Source of the DNA: Amphibalanus amphitrite
Taxonomy: Eukaryota; Arthropoda; Thecostraca; Balanomorpha; Balanidae
Assembly: GCF_019059575.1 (NCBI RefSeq)
Contig: NW_024881595.1
Coordinates: forward strand, 1,054,001 to 1,118,000
Reading direction: 5' to 3'
Length of the DNA stretch: 64,000 bases
Position 1 is the stretch's first letter, and each line of letters opens with the position of its first letter. The notes beneath the pieces are model-generated. The model made no database searches. It saw only the letters and a list, made by a program, of their open reading frames with translations, and was not told the origin of the DNA. A program made the position numbers and the translations under genes. Shown here in pieces: positions 19,751 to 35,100 of this stretch.

Positions 19751-22700
19751 ATGGGACTGACTGCGCGCCAACTGGTGGCGCACCTGGTGCGACTAATGGC
19801 GCGCCGGCGCCGGCTGATCGCCTGCTGGCTGCTGCTGCTGCCGCTGCTGAGCCTGGCGCTGCTGCCGACCGTCCCGGACCGGCGGTGGCCGCCGCAGCGT
19901 GCGGCCAGCTGCGGCCGACCGCTGCTCGCCGGCCGGCCGGACGTGGACGCCGAGCGGCTCTGGCCGCAGCTCCAGGCAGCGGAGGTGAGCGGCCGCTGAC
20001 CTAGGAAATTTGTGTGTGTTGGTATAGTGACAGCGATGCCGCATAGGTATCTACATATATTTTCCAATTTCCATGTATCCGATCTGAAGTTTGTATTATG
20101 TATGTTGAATATACTTATATACGTCGCGAACTAAAAGCATTCGATGATATGTTTCATATAGGCATTTCTGTTTTACATCAATGTTTACTGTTAAAAACAA
20201 AGTCAACAAACTGTTTGCATCTTCATTGCGTCTTTGTTAATCATCTTGCATCCATTGTTTGGCATCTCTATGTATATGCTCTGTGACTGTTTTACCGTCT
20301 TCGTTCGTCTCATTCTACGATTTAAACTGTACCGTCTTTACTTCCTACGATTAGGTGGGTACCTTTACCCTGTCATTTATGGCTCATGTCATAAATCACC
20401 TGGACCCGAATTTCTACGTTGGGACGTTTCCATATATCACTGCTGTCTGGTGAATGACCGTCTCTGATTGTCACCCTACCTCTGATAGTCTCCTACCCAT
20501 GAGACTAATGATCATAACGTTAAAAAACGTATTTAACGGTGTTCTGCTTTGTCGTCAATCTTAACAGTTGAATTTCTTTCCAGAAAAGCGACGGTAGAAG
20601 AAAAACGTTTTGGAATGAGCAACTGGAAGCACAATATCAGAAAGTGAAGATAAGCCCTGCTTTTCCGCTAAAGGTAAGCAATATGTTTTCTATTTCATCA
20701 TAGGCAATTTATTTTTAACGATCTTTTTGAGATGTCTTATAAGGCTGACAACGTGTCTTCACATGGATGAAGGATGCCATGCAACATTTGCGAAGAAATG
20801 CATATTGGAGAGGTTATAAAGCTCGGATTGACTGAAAAGGTCGCTTGCTGAAGCAGGCGAATGATAACATGCGGCTGTGCAAATAACGTGCACAATACTT
20901 TCAGTGATTGACGTTTCTCATGCGTCAGTCCTAAGCCGTATAACTCTGATGTTACAGAAGTTGTCTGTCTGTAACAAACGAAAAGTGTCATCGACATCTG
21001 GGTGTCTTGCGCCGGAACGGCGCCATGTAGAAGCGTGAAGTTTGGCAGTCGACAAGCCCAATCAAATCGAACAATCGTATCAAAATTTGGTTGCGATCCG
21101 ACCAGGGTGCGTGTATATGTATATACTAAATAAAAATGTGACAGCTAGGGAGAAGCGACATCCGCACAAGCAAACATTAAAATAAGTAGGTAGCTGAGAA
21201 TAGCGATGTTGTTGCTGTGTAGGTACATACTACATACACATTAAATGGCACATTGTTTTAAAATGACACATTAAATGGCACATTAAATGGCACATCGTTT
21301 TACAGGCTAGAGTAGGTATACGTTATCTGCAAAGACCATATCGGACTGCAAGATGAGAACGGTGGCAATTGATCTACATAGATGTGTATACCCCGCGCTA
21401 GGAGATGACTGATGACGCCATCAGAAAAATAATGAAGGTGCAGAAAGATAGGTTGAGGTACTTTATGATGCCTGACGGAATGACATGGAGTAAACCAAAC
21501 AGATATGTACCATTATGTATGTATCAATAACAATGGCATCCAACAGTCTGAGCGAGGCCATGTGGAAGGGCACTTTACTTCCGTCCCGAGGCGGCACGGG
21601 ACGGGACGGGAGTCCGGACGGCACGGGGACGGCACGGCACGGAACTGGCACGGGGACGGGGGCGTTCACCCGGCCCGCCCGTGTCAGCGGCCACGCGCAC
21701 TGACGCTGAACGGATCCGCGTGATTAGAGGTGTACCGTGTTCTGTTAACGCAGTAGGTAATACGCCCTTCCGAGTCCCGACGTTTGGAATGGTGGTGTCA
21801 TTCGGAAATTGAACCTTCGGAGTTCCGATTTTGTCCAAAGTCCAATTCGAAATTTGGTTGTACAACGACAGCAGGCTTAGGACAATCACTTGCTACACAT
21901 CAACATTTTTATAAAGTAATCGTGTATACATAGCATTGACTGGCGAATAGAAAGCTCAGCTTTCGATATGATAAACACTTTTGAGCTGGTTTAAGTACAT
22001 TTAAAGGAAGTTAAATAGCAGTGTAGTGTTAACTACCTATTGCGTAGGTTTTGGACATCTTTGGACAAATGGCTGGCTTTGGACATTTTTGGACGGACAG
22101 AGAAATATTAGACTCTGGACGGACATTTGAAATACATTTTCTGAAAATGACACCACTAGTTCGGAGGCGCATCTCCTACCGCGCGCCCATAATTGTAGCG
22201 TGATTCAATTCCCCTGTCATGTAGGTTTGTGGGTGAATCTGACTGCCTGTGCTTTGAATAATGCACAACGTTCACTCTGAATGACACCGCTGCACTTTTG
22301 TATTGATTTAACTTGTCCCTTTTGGCAATGAACTATTACGAACGAGTATCTCTACACTGGTATGTAGACAACGGTACGGACCGGATAATATTCTTGGCAA
22401 AGTGTCAATGTCTGGAAAGCGCGGTCTGAGACACTATTTGAAATTATGCAAAATATGTTGGATAAAAAAGAGACGAATGGTGGGCTTCCTAAAACGATGA
22501 TAATCCTCCAGCCTCCGCTTTTCTTTCTTAATGATTCCTAAACGACTATCGCGACCGAGCTTAGCCGTCTGCCGTTACTTCCAATGGATATATAATTCAT
22601 TAGGGTGATTAAGGGGGTGATCAGAGACCGGCAATGACCCTTTCACTATTCCTGACAATAAATGCGAACCTTACCTATGTCATTTAGCATACCACAGTCG

Positions 22701-22991
22701 CCTCGATTGCAATTGGTCTCTCTCGTCTATACATATGATCGCAGGGCAAGGTGAGACTGTCTATATTAAGTAGAACAATTATATCAACGATGGTATCTAC
22801 ACTAGGTATATATTTACATGCCATATATTGCATTATCCCTACACACTAACATCAATCAAAAACACCAAAAGTCTGTCCAAAGTTTACCCGCGGAACCGCG
22901 AATGTAGCCTTTACATAATTCATGGTTCATACTTCATGTGTCCAAATGTCTATGTGGGCTCGTATCCTATTGGCATAGAGAGAGAGAGAGT

Positions 22992-23075
<84 letters not shown>

Positions 23076-24141
23076 CAGCCGACTGCGGGTTCGGTTTTTC
23101 AGTCGATTATGTAAAGGGTTACGCTGGATGCTCGCGGCGTTTCCCATTAGACTCCTACGTGTATTACGGTCTGCCGCGCGGCGCCGGACCGCGGTCGGCC
23201 CACTGAAGCCTGACTCATATACATTCGGCTGACCTACCTTACTGTCTGGGAGAGCGACTGATGGTTAAATGCTGTAAACGGATGGAAGTCGAGGCGGGTG
23301 TGAACCTTTAATTATACGTGACGGACGTACTCTTATGCTATGAGTTATAGGTATGGTTGGTTGGATGTGGTATGGTATGGAGCGATTACCGAATGATACG
23401 AGGACTGGCAACCGCTTGTTCCTTTGGATCTCATACACATGCACAAAATTAGTTCAACTTGGCTTTTATGTTGAACGGTGTCATGCAGTTGGGTGACCTA
23501 CGATATTGTTCGTGGATGTTTGATCAATTAAGTAGTAAGTACCTACCTAAACTAAGCCTGAGACGAGCCTCGCAACTATGTATCTTATAATACTGTCGGT
23601 TGTCTGTTCCTGCTCCTGTCGCCAGCCTGCCACTGTCACCGTTAAAACCATCTGTTTCACACAGCTGTCCCCTCCCCTAACACCTCTATATCTGCGCCGT
23701 CAGATAATGCTGGTGGCTCACAGCAGTCGGCTGGAGCGCGACTGGCGCACTCCTCTCACCGAGCTGTACCGCACCGCCGGTCGACCCACCCTGGACTCCC
23801 TGGTGGCCACCATGGCTGACCTGACCAACATGACCTTCACCTGGTCTGAGGTCAGCCAGCTGCACCTCTGGTGGTACGGGTGAGTGACGGACCGCGGGCC
23901 GGGCGGCCGTGGAAGAGATAGAGATAGTGATAGAGATAGAGAGAGAGATAAATAGAGATAGAGAAAGATAGATAGAGGTAGAGATAGATAGAGATAGAGA
24001 TAGAAATGGAGAGAGAGCGAGCGAGAGAGAGAGAGGGGGAGGAGGGGGAAGGAGAGGGAGAGGGAGGAGATAGGGAGAGAGAGGAGATAGGGAGAGGGAG
24101 GAGATAGGGAGAGAGAGGAGATAGGGAGGGAGGGAGAGAGA

Positions 24142-24223
<82 letters not shown>

Positions 24224-27200
24224 ATCGGTCTTGGGCTTGTGACTTTTCATGCATGTGTCAGTTTAGATGTGGTTCCGTTTATAAACCGGACATTGCGTGC
24301 AATAGATCACTTATTGCATATTCGGATGACTTGCAAAAGGCACTCAATCAAGCGTGACCGCGCTGTTTGATTAATGCAACCAAAGCAACAACTTTCATGG
24401 TTATTTAATTTGTAGTAATTGTGTTACGGGACATTATTAAGGCATTTGTAAGCAATGTTCTTGAAGAAGCGACTGGATAACTATGACAGATGGGGTTATT
24501 ATTCTTTGAAGGCTATGCTTTAATGCTTAGTAATGATGCGACCGGGTTGTTTATTATATTATATTAGTATTCAGGAACGACAGAACCATGCAATATGCAT
24601 ACCTACTATAATGGACGAGCCGTTGCAAACAATAGTTGATAGAGATGCTGAAGCGCGTCTTTTCTGTGACACTTAGGTAAAGCATTGTTCGTGTAGTATT
24701 TCTGTGTAGTATTCAAACCTCCCACGTTGCTCCCACGTACCTAATTTCCACTAGTCTCCCTACGTATTCGAATTGCGCATTGGAATGTTTAAACGGTTTA
24801 CATAGCCTTGGTTTAAACGTTTGATTTCAACTGGCGTCTGAGCTAACTAATGCCAAATGTAGGCAGACCTGCAGCCTAAAAAAAAAAAAAACGATGCAAC
24901 CTTTGAATAGGTGGCCAAAGAGCTTGAAACGATGTTCATCTATATAGAGTATGGCATGTTAGCTCGGCTATTTTATTTTTGTTATATTTGTAGCGTTATT
25001 AGGTATTCAGTAGGTATTCAATGCACTTTGAGCATTGACTTTTGATGTCACTCGACTTCGAGACATCGAAAACCATAAATGCCATAAGGCTATAGACGTA
25101 AACTAATAATTCGTAACAATATCTACATATAGGTATTGAGTGAATAGGGCGACGAGAATGGCATTGACAGTCTACCACTCTGGACAGCCGTCGGCTTTTC
25201 AATGATTTGCAATGATGTGGCGACACATGTTTTGTTGTAGTTTTTTTTTTCGTCAAAAAGTTTTACGTATCGATGGCATTAAGCGTACGACACTTCTCCA
25301 ATCGACTTAAGTGGATGTGTGACATAGAATCGCCTGCACGGCTCCCGTTGACCCTCCTGTCGCCTCAGGGCCAGCGAGGAGTCTCGCCGCACCCTGACAG
25401 AGCTGGTGCGCTCTGGCCGCCTGGAGATCACCGGCGGCATGTGGGTCCAGCCGGAGGACACCGGTGTTCGACTGCACACGCTCGTCCAGCAGCTGGTGGA
25501 GGGTGAGTCCACGTTCACTCAATATACTCTGGAGTCAATGTGTGCGGGGGTGACACGGGACCAACCGCGCCGACATATACGCGGGTGTATCATCGCCCCT
25601 GACTCCCAGGCGGCCGGACATTCGCATATCGACGTCTCAGAAGGACCAGAACTGGACAAACGACCCCGCCGGCTTTTACGGCCAACTTATTGAATTAAGC
25701 CAGTGGCTCATTCTAGGCCATGAGGCTTTTCCTCCATCGCCTTTTTCGGTCCCTCTTTATCCCCCATAAACTTGAAGACTCATTTCCAGGCTCCAGAATG
25801 ATAGAATCGTCACGAATCGAGTTGCCTTGGGGCACCGGTTCGTGCCTCTGTTAGCTCTGTTCACCCAACTCAGCTTCATAGGCACCATTGTGCTTAGCTG
25901 AATGGCTGCAGCTTTGATCATTCTATTTCTGAATTCTGAAAGTCTCAACTTTTTCAGTGTCCGTGCCTCCATTTACGCCCCCTTTATGAGCTGGTTGACG
26001 GCCTGCCCATCGGATCTGCCTGTCTGGCGTCTGCTCATTTTGTAACTTTCGCGGTGCGGCCCAGTTTCGCGGTGCACTCTTATTCCACGATAAACGTATC
26101 AGTCGGGTGCTGGATTCATCACAACTTGTCCAGGTTTGCCATAAGCACAGCCAGAAGTATAACAAAGTTACTGGGCGACGGGCGTATGGCTCTTCCTAGC
26201 CCACATGACGTCTAATATTCAGAAGGCGGACGGAAACGCTCGCCACACATGCTTCCAGCTCCATTCAGCTCGTGTGTGGAGCTGTGAAATTGGCGACAGT
26301 CATTGCAACTCACGTGCCATTACGCCGACGCGTTTGGTTCTAAAGGAGGCCACAGTCATGGCGGTCGCACTCCCACTCTGTGCGGCGAATGGCTCGCAGC
26401 CGCGCATTGTCCACGCCTGTTTCACCGTAGATGTGGTCATTACGTCCCGTTATGAATTCGAAGAAGCCGTTTGTCAGTGCCACTGCACTGCATGTGCATG
26501 GAAGCTTTCGGCAGTGAACATGAGGTCGTGCTCAGAGGTAAATGTGTAAAGGAGGTCAGAATCCCTGTTAAATATTTAATCTTACATAATCCTTTCGGCC
26601 TCAAGGTACGTGCACAGATCGCTGCCTAAGGCGGCGGGCTGCAGCGGGTGCAGACGGCCCCAGGCAGCCTGGAAGGAGTGGGGTGGGCGGACCGTCCACT
26701 CTCGCCCATTGACACCAAGTGGACGCCAGTGGACAGTGTGTGCGTCAGGTGGACACATGGGCGGTGGAACGGCCCAGTTTGCAGTGCATAGGGTTCACGC
26801 CACGGGCGCACATCATGCCTCGTCAGCGTATGTATGCACCTTCGACCAGACGTCACTCGACTAACTTCTAAAGAAACAGCAAGTTCGCGGTCCACATGCT
26901 GTCTCTGGGAGCACGTAGCCCCTCTCAGACTGCTATGTACCAAAGCTCGAGATGCAGCGGTTGACTCATTCCCTCCCACTCGAGTCTCCCGAGTACCGTG
27001 TTTTCCGATGGCCAGCTGCGAGGTAAATTCATAATAGCGCGCTCGGCTTTCAGCGTGAATTAACTACAATTTGCGGTGTCGGGTGTTCGCCAAGGAGCGG
27101 CGGCTCGCTGGGAGTGGAACGGGCCACACTTAGAGAGCTCGCCATATGACGCCGCGCAGCCGGCCATCCGCGCCGTGGCGCGCCAGGACACGGTTGTAGA

Positions 27201-30200
27201 CCACGCCGGCGCGGTAGGACTACGGCGCTCGGCCGGTAATTGTAGCCCCGGCGCGGCAGTGTCCCAAATACTCACGCGTAGTTCACATGGGTAGCGCCGC
27301 GTGCCGTGTTTCGGGAGCAGCGGCCGTGACGCTCCGCGTTACGCTGTCGAGTGTGCGCGCCGTTTAAAATGTTACGCCCATACGCGTTTGTGGCGCAGGA
27401 TGGGGTCATCATGCGGGTTCACCGTACCATGGGACTGGGAGTGTTTGGGGATATCACTGACATACTGCACTGTCATACCACGTTATACCGACCGGCTGGT
27501 CCCGTGGTGTGGAACTGCGGGTGCCCGGTAGCTGACAATGGCCGGGAGGAGCGCTCACGACTCACGACTCACGGGTCCGGAGAGGGATAACCGGGTACTT
27601 TCCACCGACCTGCCGTGTCACCGAGCGGGTACGTCTGGCGCCCACTCACGGTGCCATGACAAAAACATGTCCGACCCGGCAGGAGTTCTGCCAGTTCATG
27701 ATGCAGCGTCATCGTTTGGTCAAGCTCAATGGACTCTCATTGACTCTGAATATGTAGGTGTCGCTATGCGCTCGACGAATGGGTTAGTGACTACTGCCTA
27801 CCGTTATAATGAGATGAATAAGCGAACCAGCATTAAATGTTATATTTCGAGCCGTCTTCAAAATAGGTATGCAGTGAAATGTAATATGAAGATTGATTAA
27901 ATAAGAGCTGTAGCGCAATGCACAGGTCTGTGAGGCCTTCGCCCATGGTGTCCGCGGTGTGGATGGTTACTATAGCCCACCAATTTTAGGCCAAACCAAG
28001 GCACTAAATCATTTATTTCTAGAAGCATTTCTAAACGCTGCATAGCTGCTGGGTGAGTCCGCTAGGTTCTAAGTTCGTTAATCTGTGATACTAATAGTCG
28101 ACGTAACGGTTGAACGCACTCAGTTCTCGCACATACGAGTATGTCGGCCGATAGGTACAGTTAATTTCTTCTGTTGCTTTTCTGGTCCGACAATTTTTCA
28201 CCTTAGTGAGGCCACGAAACCGCTGAGTGCGGAACATCCGCTGAAGTACCGTTTAGTTGGCTGTAGGTAATGCCGGCACATCGACGCATCTTCGACGCAT
28301 CCGTTTTTCAGAGTTGCACACATAAAACAAAATAATAAAGGTAAAGATAGCTGTTACCATAATCACCAAATGTGGCACACAAACACAACACAGAATACCA
28401 CAATGTTTCCATAACAACAGCTCCTTCACTGCTCCCACGTCTTTGATTTATCTTCTCCTCGCGCTGGTCATGCCAAAACCCGCAATGTAGCCTGCAGGTC
28501 ACCAGTGCCTGACCCCTGCTGATCGACTACCGTGACCTGTGCTCCAGGTCACCAGTGTCTGTGCTGACGCGCCTGCCCTGACCTGTGCTGCAGGTCACCA
28601 GTGTCTGTGCTGACGCGCCTGCCCTGACCTGTGCTGCAGGTCACCAGTGGCTACGCCAGCACCTGGGTGTGACCCCCGAGACGGGCCTCTGCGCGGGGTC
28701 GCCAGCGGCCGGCTGCAGCAGCGTACTGGCTCACCTGTTCAGCCAGGCAGGCATCGAGCAGGCTGTCGTCACGGTCAGTGCGCCCGCAGATACTGTCAGC
28801 CAACCGCACATACCCACATATAATCGCAGACACCTCTGCTGTTTTAAAGGAAGTGATAAGGTCTAACGGGCTCGAGCACACCCAACCGAACGCAAGACCA
28901 TCCCTGGATTGGTTATTACTTGTTACAAGGGCCGCGAGAATGTCTCCTTCCTCGCTGTCGAGCATGACTCCATTAAAACTGCGCCCGCTCATTGCTTCGG
29001 AACGACGCTGACAGCGTAATCGGTCTGGCACAGTCGACGGCGCTCACTTCACTGGAACTAATGGCTATGTTGCAGCGATGGCGCTTAGGCTATGCTGCAG
29101 CGATGGATGCGCATTGCACACAAAGATCATTTACCTACCAATATATTGAGACGTCGATCCGTAGGATAGGTCATAAAATAAACAACTTTTTCATCGCATT
29201 AAAGTCATTTTGCCTTGACCATAATGTCGGCTAGAACACCATTATTTGTTAATCCTCTTAACTATTCTGTCAGGAAGCATCACAGTGATGAATTTAATAA
29301 AGGTTGTGTGTGATAAATGGGTGCAATCGGGTTGACTCTCTGTCTCATATACGGTACCCTTGGTATATGTATTTGGATTCTTTCTCGGCACCTTGAAATT
29401 TTGATACGAGCAATGACGTACTAAACTTTTAAATGCTGACGGACATTCCACAACTATGTCCTTTCTGCAGCCCCTTCTGAAATGGCAGTCGGTGACACCC
29501 TAAATCAGGCCCGAGATTCTTACAGAATCGGGCCTCAGGCAGGGTATATTGAATTAGGGCCTCAGGTGCAACTCAGGTGTCGCTCAGGGGCTCAGGGTTT
29601 CCAATGTCACTAAGTACTGACTGTTGACTCGTGCCCCGTTGCGCAGAGCGCCTCTGGTGCCTGGACCGAGTACATGGCCGCACACCGGAGCGTCGACTTC
29701 CAGTGGCAACAGCCGTGGTCGGATGGTGGCGACGACGGCAGTCTACTGACCCACGTCCACCCCACTGACAGGTCAGTTTGGCGGGCGGGGGCGGGGCCGA
29801 GGGGCGCCTGGTCAGACCGATCGGTCGGACTCCGGGGCTGAGGCGGGGCTAAGGGGTGCCCGGTCAGACCCATCGGTCAGTTTCGCGGGCGGGGGCGGGG
29901 GCCGAAGGGGTGCCCGGTCAGACCGATCGGTCGGGCTATAGACGATCCGCTGATCTTCTCATCGATCTAATCTATGGTCGTTATCGTGATGAATTTTGCT
30001 ATTTATCATTTAGTTTTGCTATTTTATCATTTAACGTGCTTACATGAAAAAATAAATACGCGTTCCGCAATAAGGGGGAAACGAACAAGGATACCTCGTA
30101 TTTTCCGAGGTTAAAGAAATCAGTTAGAGGAGACTTCTGAGAAAAGTTTCACCGATTTTCCATCTATCATGGATTCATTGCTTATCTCGTGCGACAGTTT

Positions 30201-32062
30201 GACGCTATCGCTCGGATCGCGGATGGGACAGATCCTTTATTCAGGGCACGGTATAATAGAAATATATGACTACTGCCTGATTCCAGACCAGCACATCCAG
30301 ATAGCACAGAACGACACTGTTCAGCACAGCCCAGTTTCCGTGCGTCTGTATTTTCACAGACGTCGCTTCCTGCTTCATCATTCTTTCGATTTTCATTCAT
30401 CATGTCCAATTTGTTCCACATGACCCGTTCGCCCGAGATGGATCGTTCGTTTGTGAATACCCTGTTTCTCTGAAATATTCATTGCTCAGTAGGTGGGCAA
30501 TCCAAAATTATTCTAACACTTTACACGGATAAATTGGCCCATGAAACCACCTGCACCGAATCAATAATTCATACAAACAGCTTTCCCAACTCCGCTTTGG
30601 CTGTAATCTGTCATCATTGGCCGTCCCCCCTGTGGTGGCACCAAGGTGCGGTTCTCCCTAAACCGGAGTGGTGTTGGTTCCGCGGGTGGCCGCGGGTGGT
30701 GACTGGTGAGCCGGGAACCATCTGTGACCGCCATGTCCCGCTGCTGTGCGGACGCCGGCGCAGCGCGCCCCGCACCGTTTTTGTCTTCCCAACCGGACAC
30801 GGTCACGAATGGCAGTTTTATGAGAGGCATGAGGGGAGGGGAGGGGAGGGCGATGTGGCGTACGACACGTCCGCGCGATGACACGATTGTGCAGTTCCAA
30901 ACTTCTGAACGGCGAGGAAAAAGAGGGAGAGAAGGAGAAAGACAAAGAAAGAGGACAGGCAAAATGCCCATGACGTGAAGTGAATGCGGGAACGCGCAGT
31001 CTCAGTCAGTCACCGCAAATCACTCGTCGTACACTCGCGTCAGTATGCCTCGCCAATCAGCTGCAGTAAATAGACTTACAGTTATTCACTCACGTGTGTA
31101 GGTAGTTAAATGTCCATTAGGCGCATATGTACATGTGCACAATAACCACACACATCATTAGACATACCTTCAGAGTGCGTGTGTTAGCGCGTCACTGCCT
31201 GTTGCGGTCTCCGCCCCGGAAACTGTATGTCCTAATGACAGCACAATAAGACGATCAAGACGGGCGGCGCATAACGGCTGTGTGGCCACCGTGACGCGGA
31301 CGCTCGTCACGTCACGCGTCTCGCACCGTGTGCCATGGTCTGCGTCATATGCACAGTTAAACAGATCATCAGGGGCGGCTCCATACCACTGAATTATTGA
31401 TGATGAAAATTCAAACAAATATTAAACAAGCGTTGCTAAATGTATCGAGCGTATGACCTGACGATTAATTGTTTTTATAGTTTGATATAACCATAAGGTA
31501 GGCATATCCAAAATGCCTATCAAGAAACCCTTAATTCGTGACGATTTCTATCCGGTCGAGCTCGTATCTGTCGGTCACTGTCCTCGTTTTTAATTCATCT
31601 TTTGCGAAAACCGTATAACTGCCTACCCTACCGAATACTCTTTTTCGATATCCCGTCCATCGACATTGTCGTAAAGAAGCAACCGCTTTTATGGACGAAG
31701 TGCATTATCAGTGATTGACAAAAACTTTAATCAGATAATGGACAAATATCAAGTCTCTTGGAGAATCTTTTTTGACCACCACAGACCAAGCGATACGGAT
31801 GGATGTTGATTTTGCCCTCGGTAAAAACTATCGAGCGGACGACGAATGGTCATTTGTCGTGTATTTCAGTACGGCGCACATACAAATGTGGAACTGCTGC
31901 TAAGACTCTTTAGTGCACCCCATGGGTTGTCATGATAGATGGTTTCAAATTCATACAATCTTGATAGCAGATAGATAGATAAAGGTACCGCTAGAATTCC
32001 GATAGGTATATGGTCGCTGGCCTGCATAGTTAAATAGTGGAGGCACCCATCGTGGGAGAGAA

Positions 32063-32159
<97 letters not shown>

Positions 32160-35100
32160 GCCATATCCGAAATCACATTTTACATTGTGCAATGTGCACT
32201 GTCGTGAAATTGAGAGATCGTTGGGAAATTCCACGACACGAGTAATGTCGTGAAATTGAGGGATCATTAGAAAATTCCACGAGTTCGGCGCGAGAAATGT
32301 ATTTTTCAAATGTGTGTTTTATGCGGAGATAATGTGCTCAGAGAATATAAAAATGTACATGACGCAGATTACTTTAATTTCTTGGTGATGGTTTAACATG
32401 GTGGCAGCGGTGTGGAGTTAGTTTTATATCCAGAATTACGAATCATGGACGAAGAAGGAGCTGTCTCGGCGCCTTCGCCAAAAGTTTCAGTGGCGGATTT
32501 TCCGACTTATGACGGCTTTTCAAGGCCAGACGACTTCCTCGCTCAATGCAAGCGTCTCGGCGACCTGGGTGGGTTCACTTCAGACAAGTTGGGCATGATC
32601 GTCGCTACACGCTGCTCCGGTGAGGCTCTGCGTGTTGTCAATGAGACAGAAAGTTTGAACGGTGGCCTGACATTTACTTCATTGTGTGCGGAACTCATGA
32701 GTCATTTTTCGGACCAAACTTCCACAGCACAAGCTGCTATGAAACTGTCACAGCTCCGGAAGCAACCACAAGAACGCGCTCGTAACTATGGCATATCAGT
32801 GCGGCGCTTGGTGCGACAGGCATGCCCCGATTTTTTCTGCACTAACGGCCAGGTCAAGAACATATGCAAGCCGGCCTATAGTGCCACATTGTACCGGCAT
32901 TTTGTGGCCGGCCTAGACCAACACGACATCACCCTCTTGTCGCGTCTTAAAGTCACTACGTTCGAGGAAGCAATAGCTGAGTTATCGCGCGAGGAGTCAC
33001 TGCAAGAGTCTGTGCAGACAGCGCATGAATCTTCTTCAGTGCGCACAGCCCCAAGATCGGTTCAATGGGCCAATCCGATCAGTCGCAGTTCTTCACCGTA
33101 CAGCGACGATGCAGCCCAGACCCAAATCCAGAGCCAAAGTAAGATCAGGCACCAATCTCCGGACGGGGTTGGCCCGCACAGTCACCTACAGAAGCAGCAG
33201 GAGCGGCACCGGCAAAGTGGCTCGCCCTCCCCGCCCTGGCGGCACAGACGTAGTCCTTCGCCGCCTTACGAGAGTGATCACTCACATAGGTGGCCGGGCA
33301 GCCGTCGGAGTCCAAACAGAGCTCGCGGACGCAGCCCTTCACCATCTGAACCAGAACGGAACGACTACCACCGACAGCAATGGCAGCCTGGCTGGGATGA
33401 CTATCACCAGCAGCAATGGCAGCCCGGACGGGGCGGCCGTTACTACTACCAGCAGCAATGGCCACCTGGACGGGGCGGCCGTGGCTGGCGAGGTCAGCGG
33501 CCTCCCGGCGCCTGGGGAAGGCGCACACCGCCCCGAGGAGGGTCAAACAACGAACACCCACCTGACGGCTTTCACGGTATGATCCGCTGTTGGTCTTGTA
33601 GGGGCTGGGGACACCGCAAGTCTCAGTGCCCAAACGAATAGCCGGGCAGGCTCATAACGCTGGCCTGATGTCGCTGCCGGTGACGAAAGTTATGATAAAT
33701 GGGGCAATTCTAAACGACTGCTTAGTGGATACGGGAAGTCAGCTGACTTTGTTAGACTCTAAAGTATTGAGAACATTGGCCCCTCGAACAGAACTGAAAC
33801 GTGCAGCCGATCTCAAATCAGCGTCTGGGCATAATATGAATGTGCTTGGAAAGTGTGTCCTGCCCGTAAAAATGCTGGCATCTAGTGGCCAGACTAAGGA
33901 AACGGCATTCGAATTTCAGGTGGTAGAGGGCCTGTCACATGAATGTATTATTGGCTGGGATTATCTTAGCAGTCAGGGTGCTATCATGAACTGTGCAGAT
34001 GCTTCCTTTCAGGTTAAGACCAGACTTTCAAAACCCGTTAGTGTTCCCGCAAAATCCGCAGTATGCTTAAGCGTCAAAGTAGACAGTCAGCTATCAACAG
34101 ACTGTACTTACCTTATGGTTGGCCTTAACTCGGAAAGCTTAGAGATTACTGACTCTTTAGTACGCCCTTTCTCTTCACAAGAAATCCCTCTTTATATCAG
34201 AAATAGTTCAGATCGTCATATCACTCTCCCGAGGAAGACTGTCATTGGCTTTTTGGAGAGAATTGAATGTCATGAATCGGCTGAGCCTGGGTGTTCAGAC
34301 TCAGGTCCCAGTGAGGTGAATGCCATCACGAGCGAGGATCGTCAATTCTTTGGTCAGACGACGGACGAAATCCTAGCCAGGTTTATGATGGGTGAGGCGG
34401 TTACGGATCGAGAACGGGACAGGTTAGCTGGTTTGATCCAGTCGTTTCCCGGTGTTTTCTCCCACGGATATTCTGACATTGGGTGCTACAAGGGGGACCC
34501 CATTGACCTAGAGCTGAAACCCGGGGTGTCACCGCAATTTGTGCGCCCTTATCCTATTCCTTGGTCAAAAGAACAACAACTAAAGGAGCAGCTTGATGAA
34601 CTAAAGGCGTGCGGTGTAATAGCAGAAGGAGAGCCAGCTGACTGGAACTCCCCAGTTGTTTTGATCCCAAAACCGGGGTCACCTGGGGAAAACCGCATAG
34701 TCCAAGACATGCGGCAGGTAAACAAATGCTTACTCCCGAAAAAGTTCGTGTTCCCGAGTATTGATGATTTCCTGAATAGTTTGGGAGGTTGGAAAGTGGC
34801 CAGCTCCCTGGATATTAGACACGCGTTTTGGAATTTGCGTCTCTCCGAAACTTCCAGCCAGATCTGTGCGTTCTACGCGATGGGCAACACATATTACCCG
34901 CAGAGGATGCCAATGGGGTGTGCCCAGTCCTCTTTTTTCTTGCATCGGGTTATGCATCGCGTTTTGGGTGACATACCCGGAGTTTTCATTTACGCTGATG
35001 ACGTGCTTTTAACAAGCGCCAGTATGGATGAACATTATCGGTTGCTGCACACAGTATTCGAGAGACTGAACGAAGCAGGTTTAAAGCTTTCGGCTGAAAA

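Noticed and set aside
22828-23232. Open frame with long Arg-Glu repeats
   Set aside because: Generated by the AG microsatellite; a dinucleotide repeat without stops is open in all frames. The same applies to frames at 23718-24254, 31866-32309 and 39896-40099.
30534-30978. Overlapping 90-136-codon frames on both strands in intron 6
   Set aside because: Frames overlap on both strands, show no family similarity and have no splice context; treated as chance.
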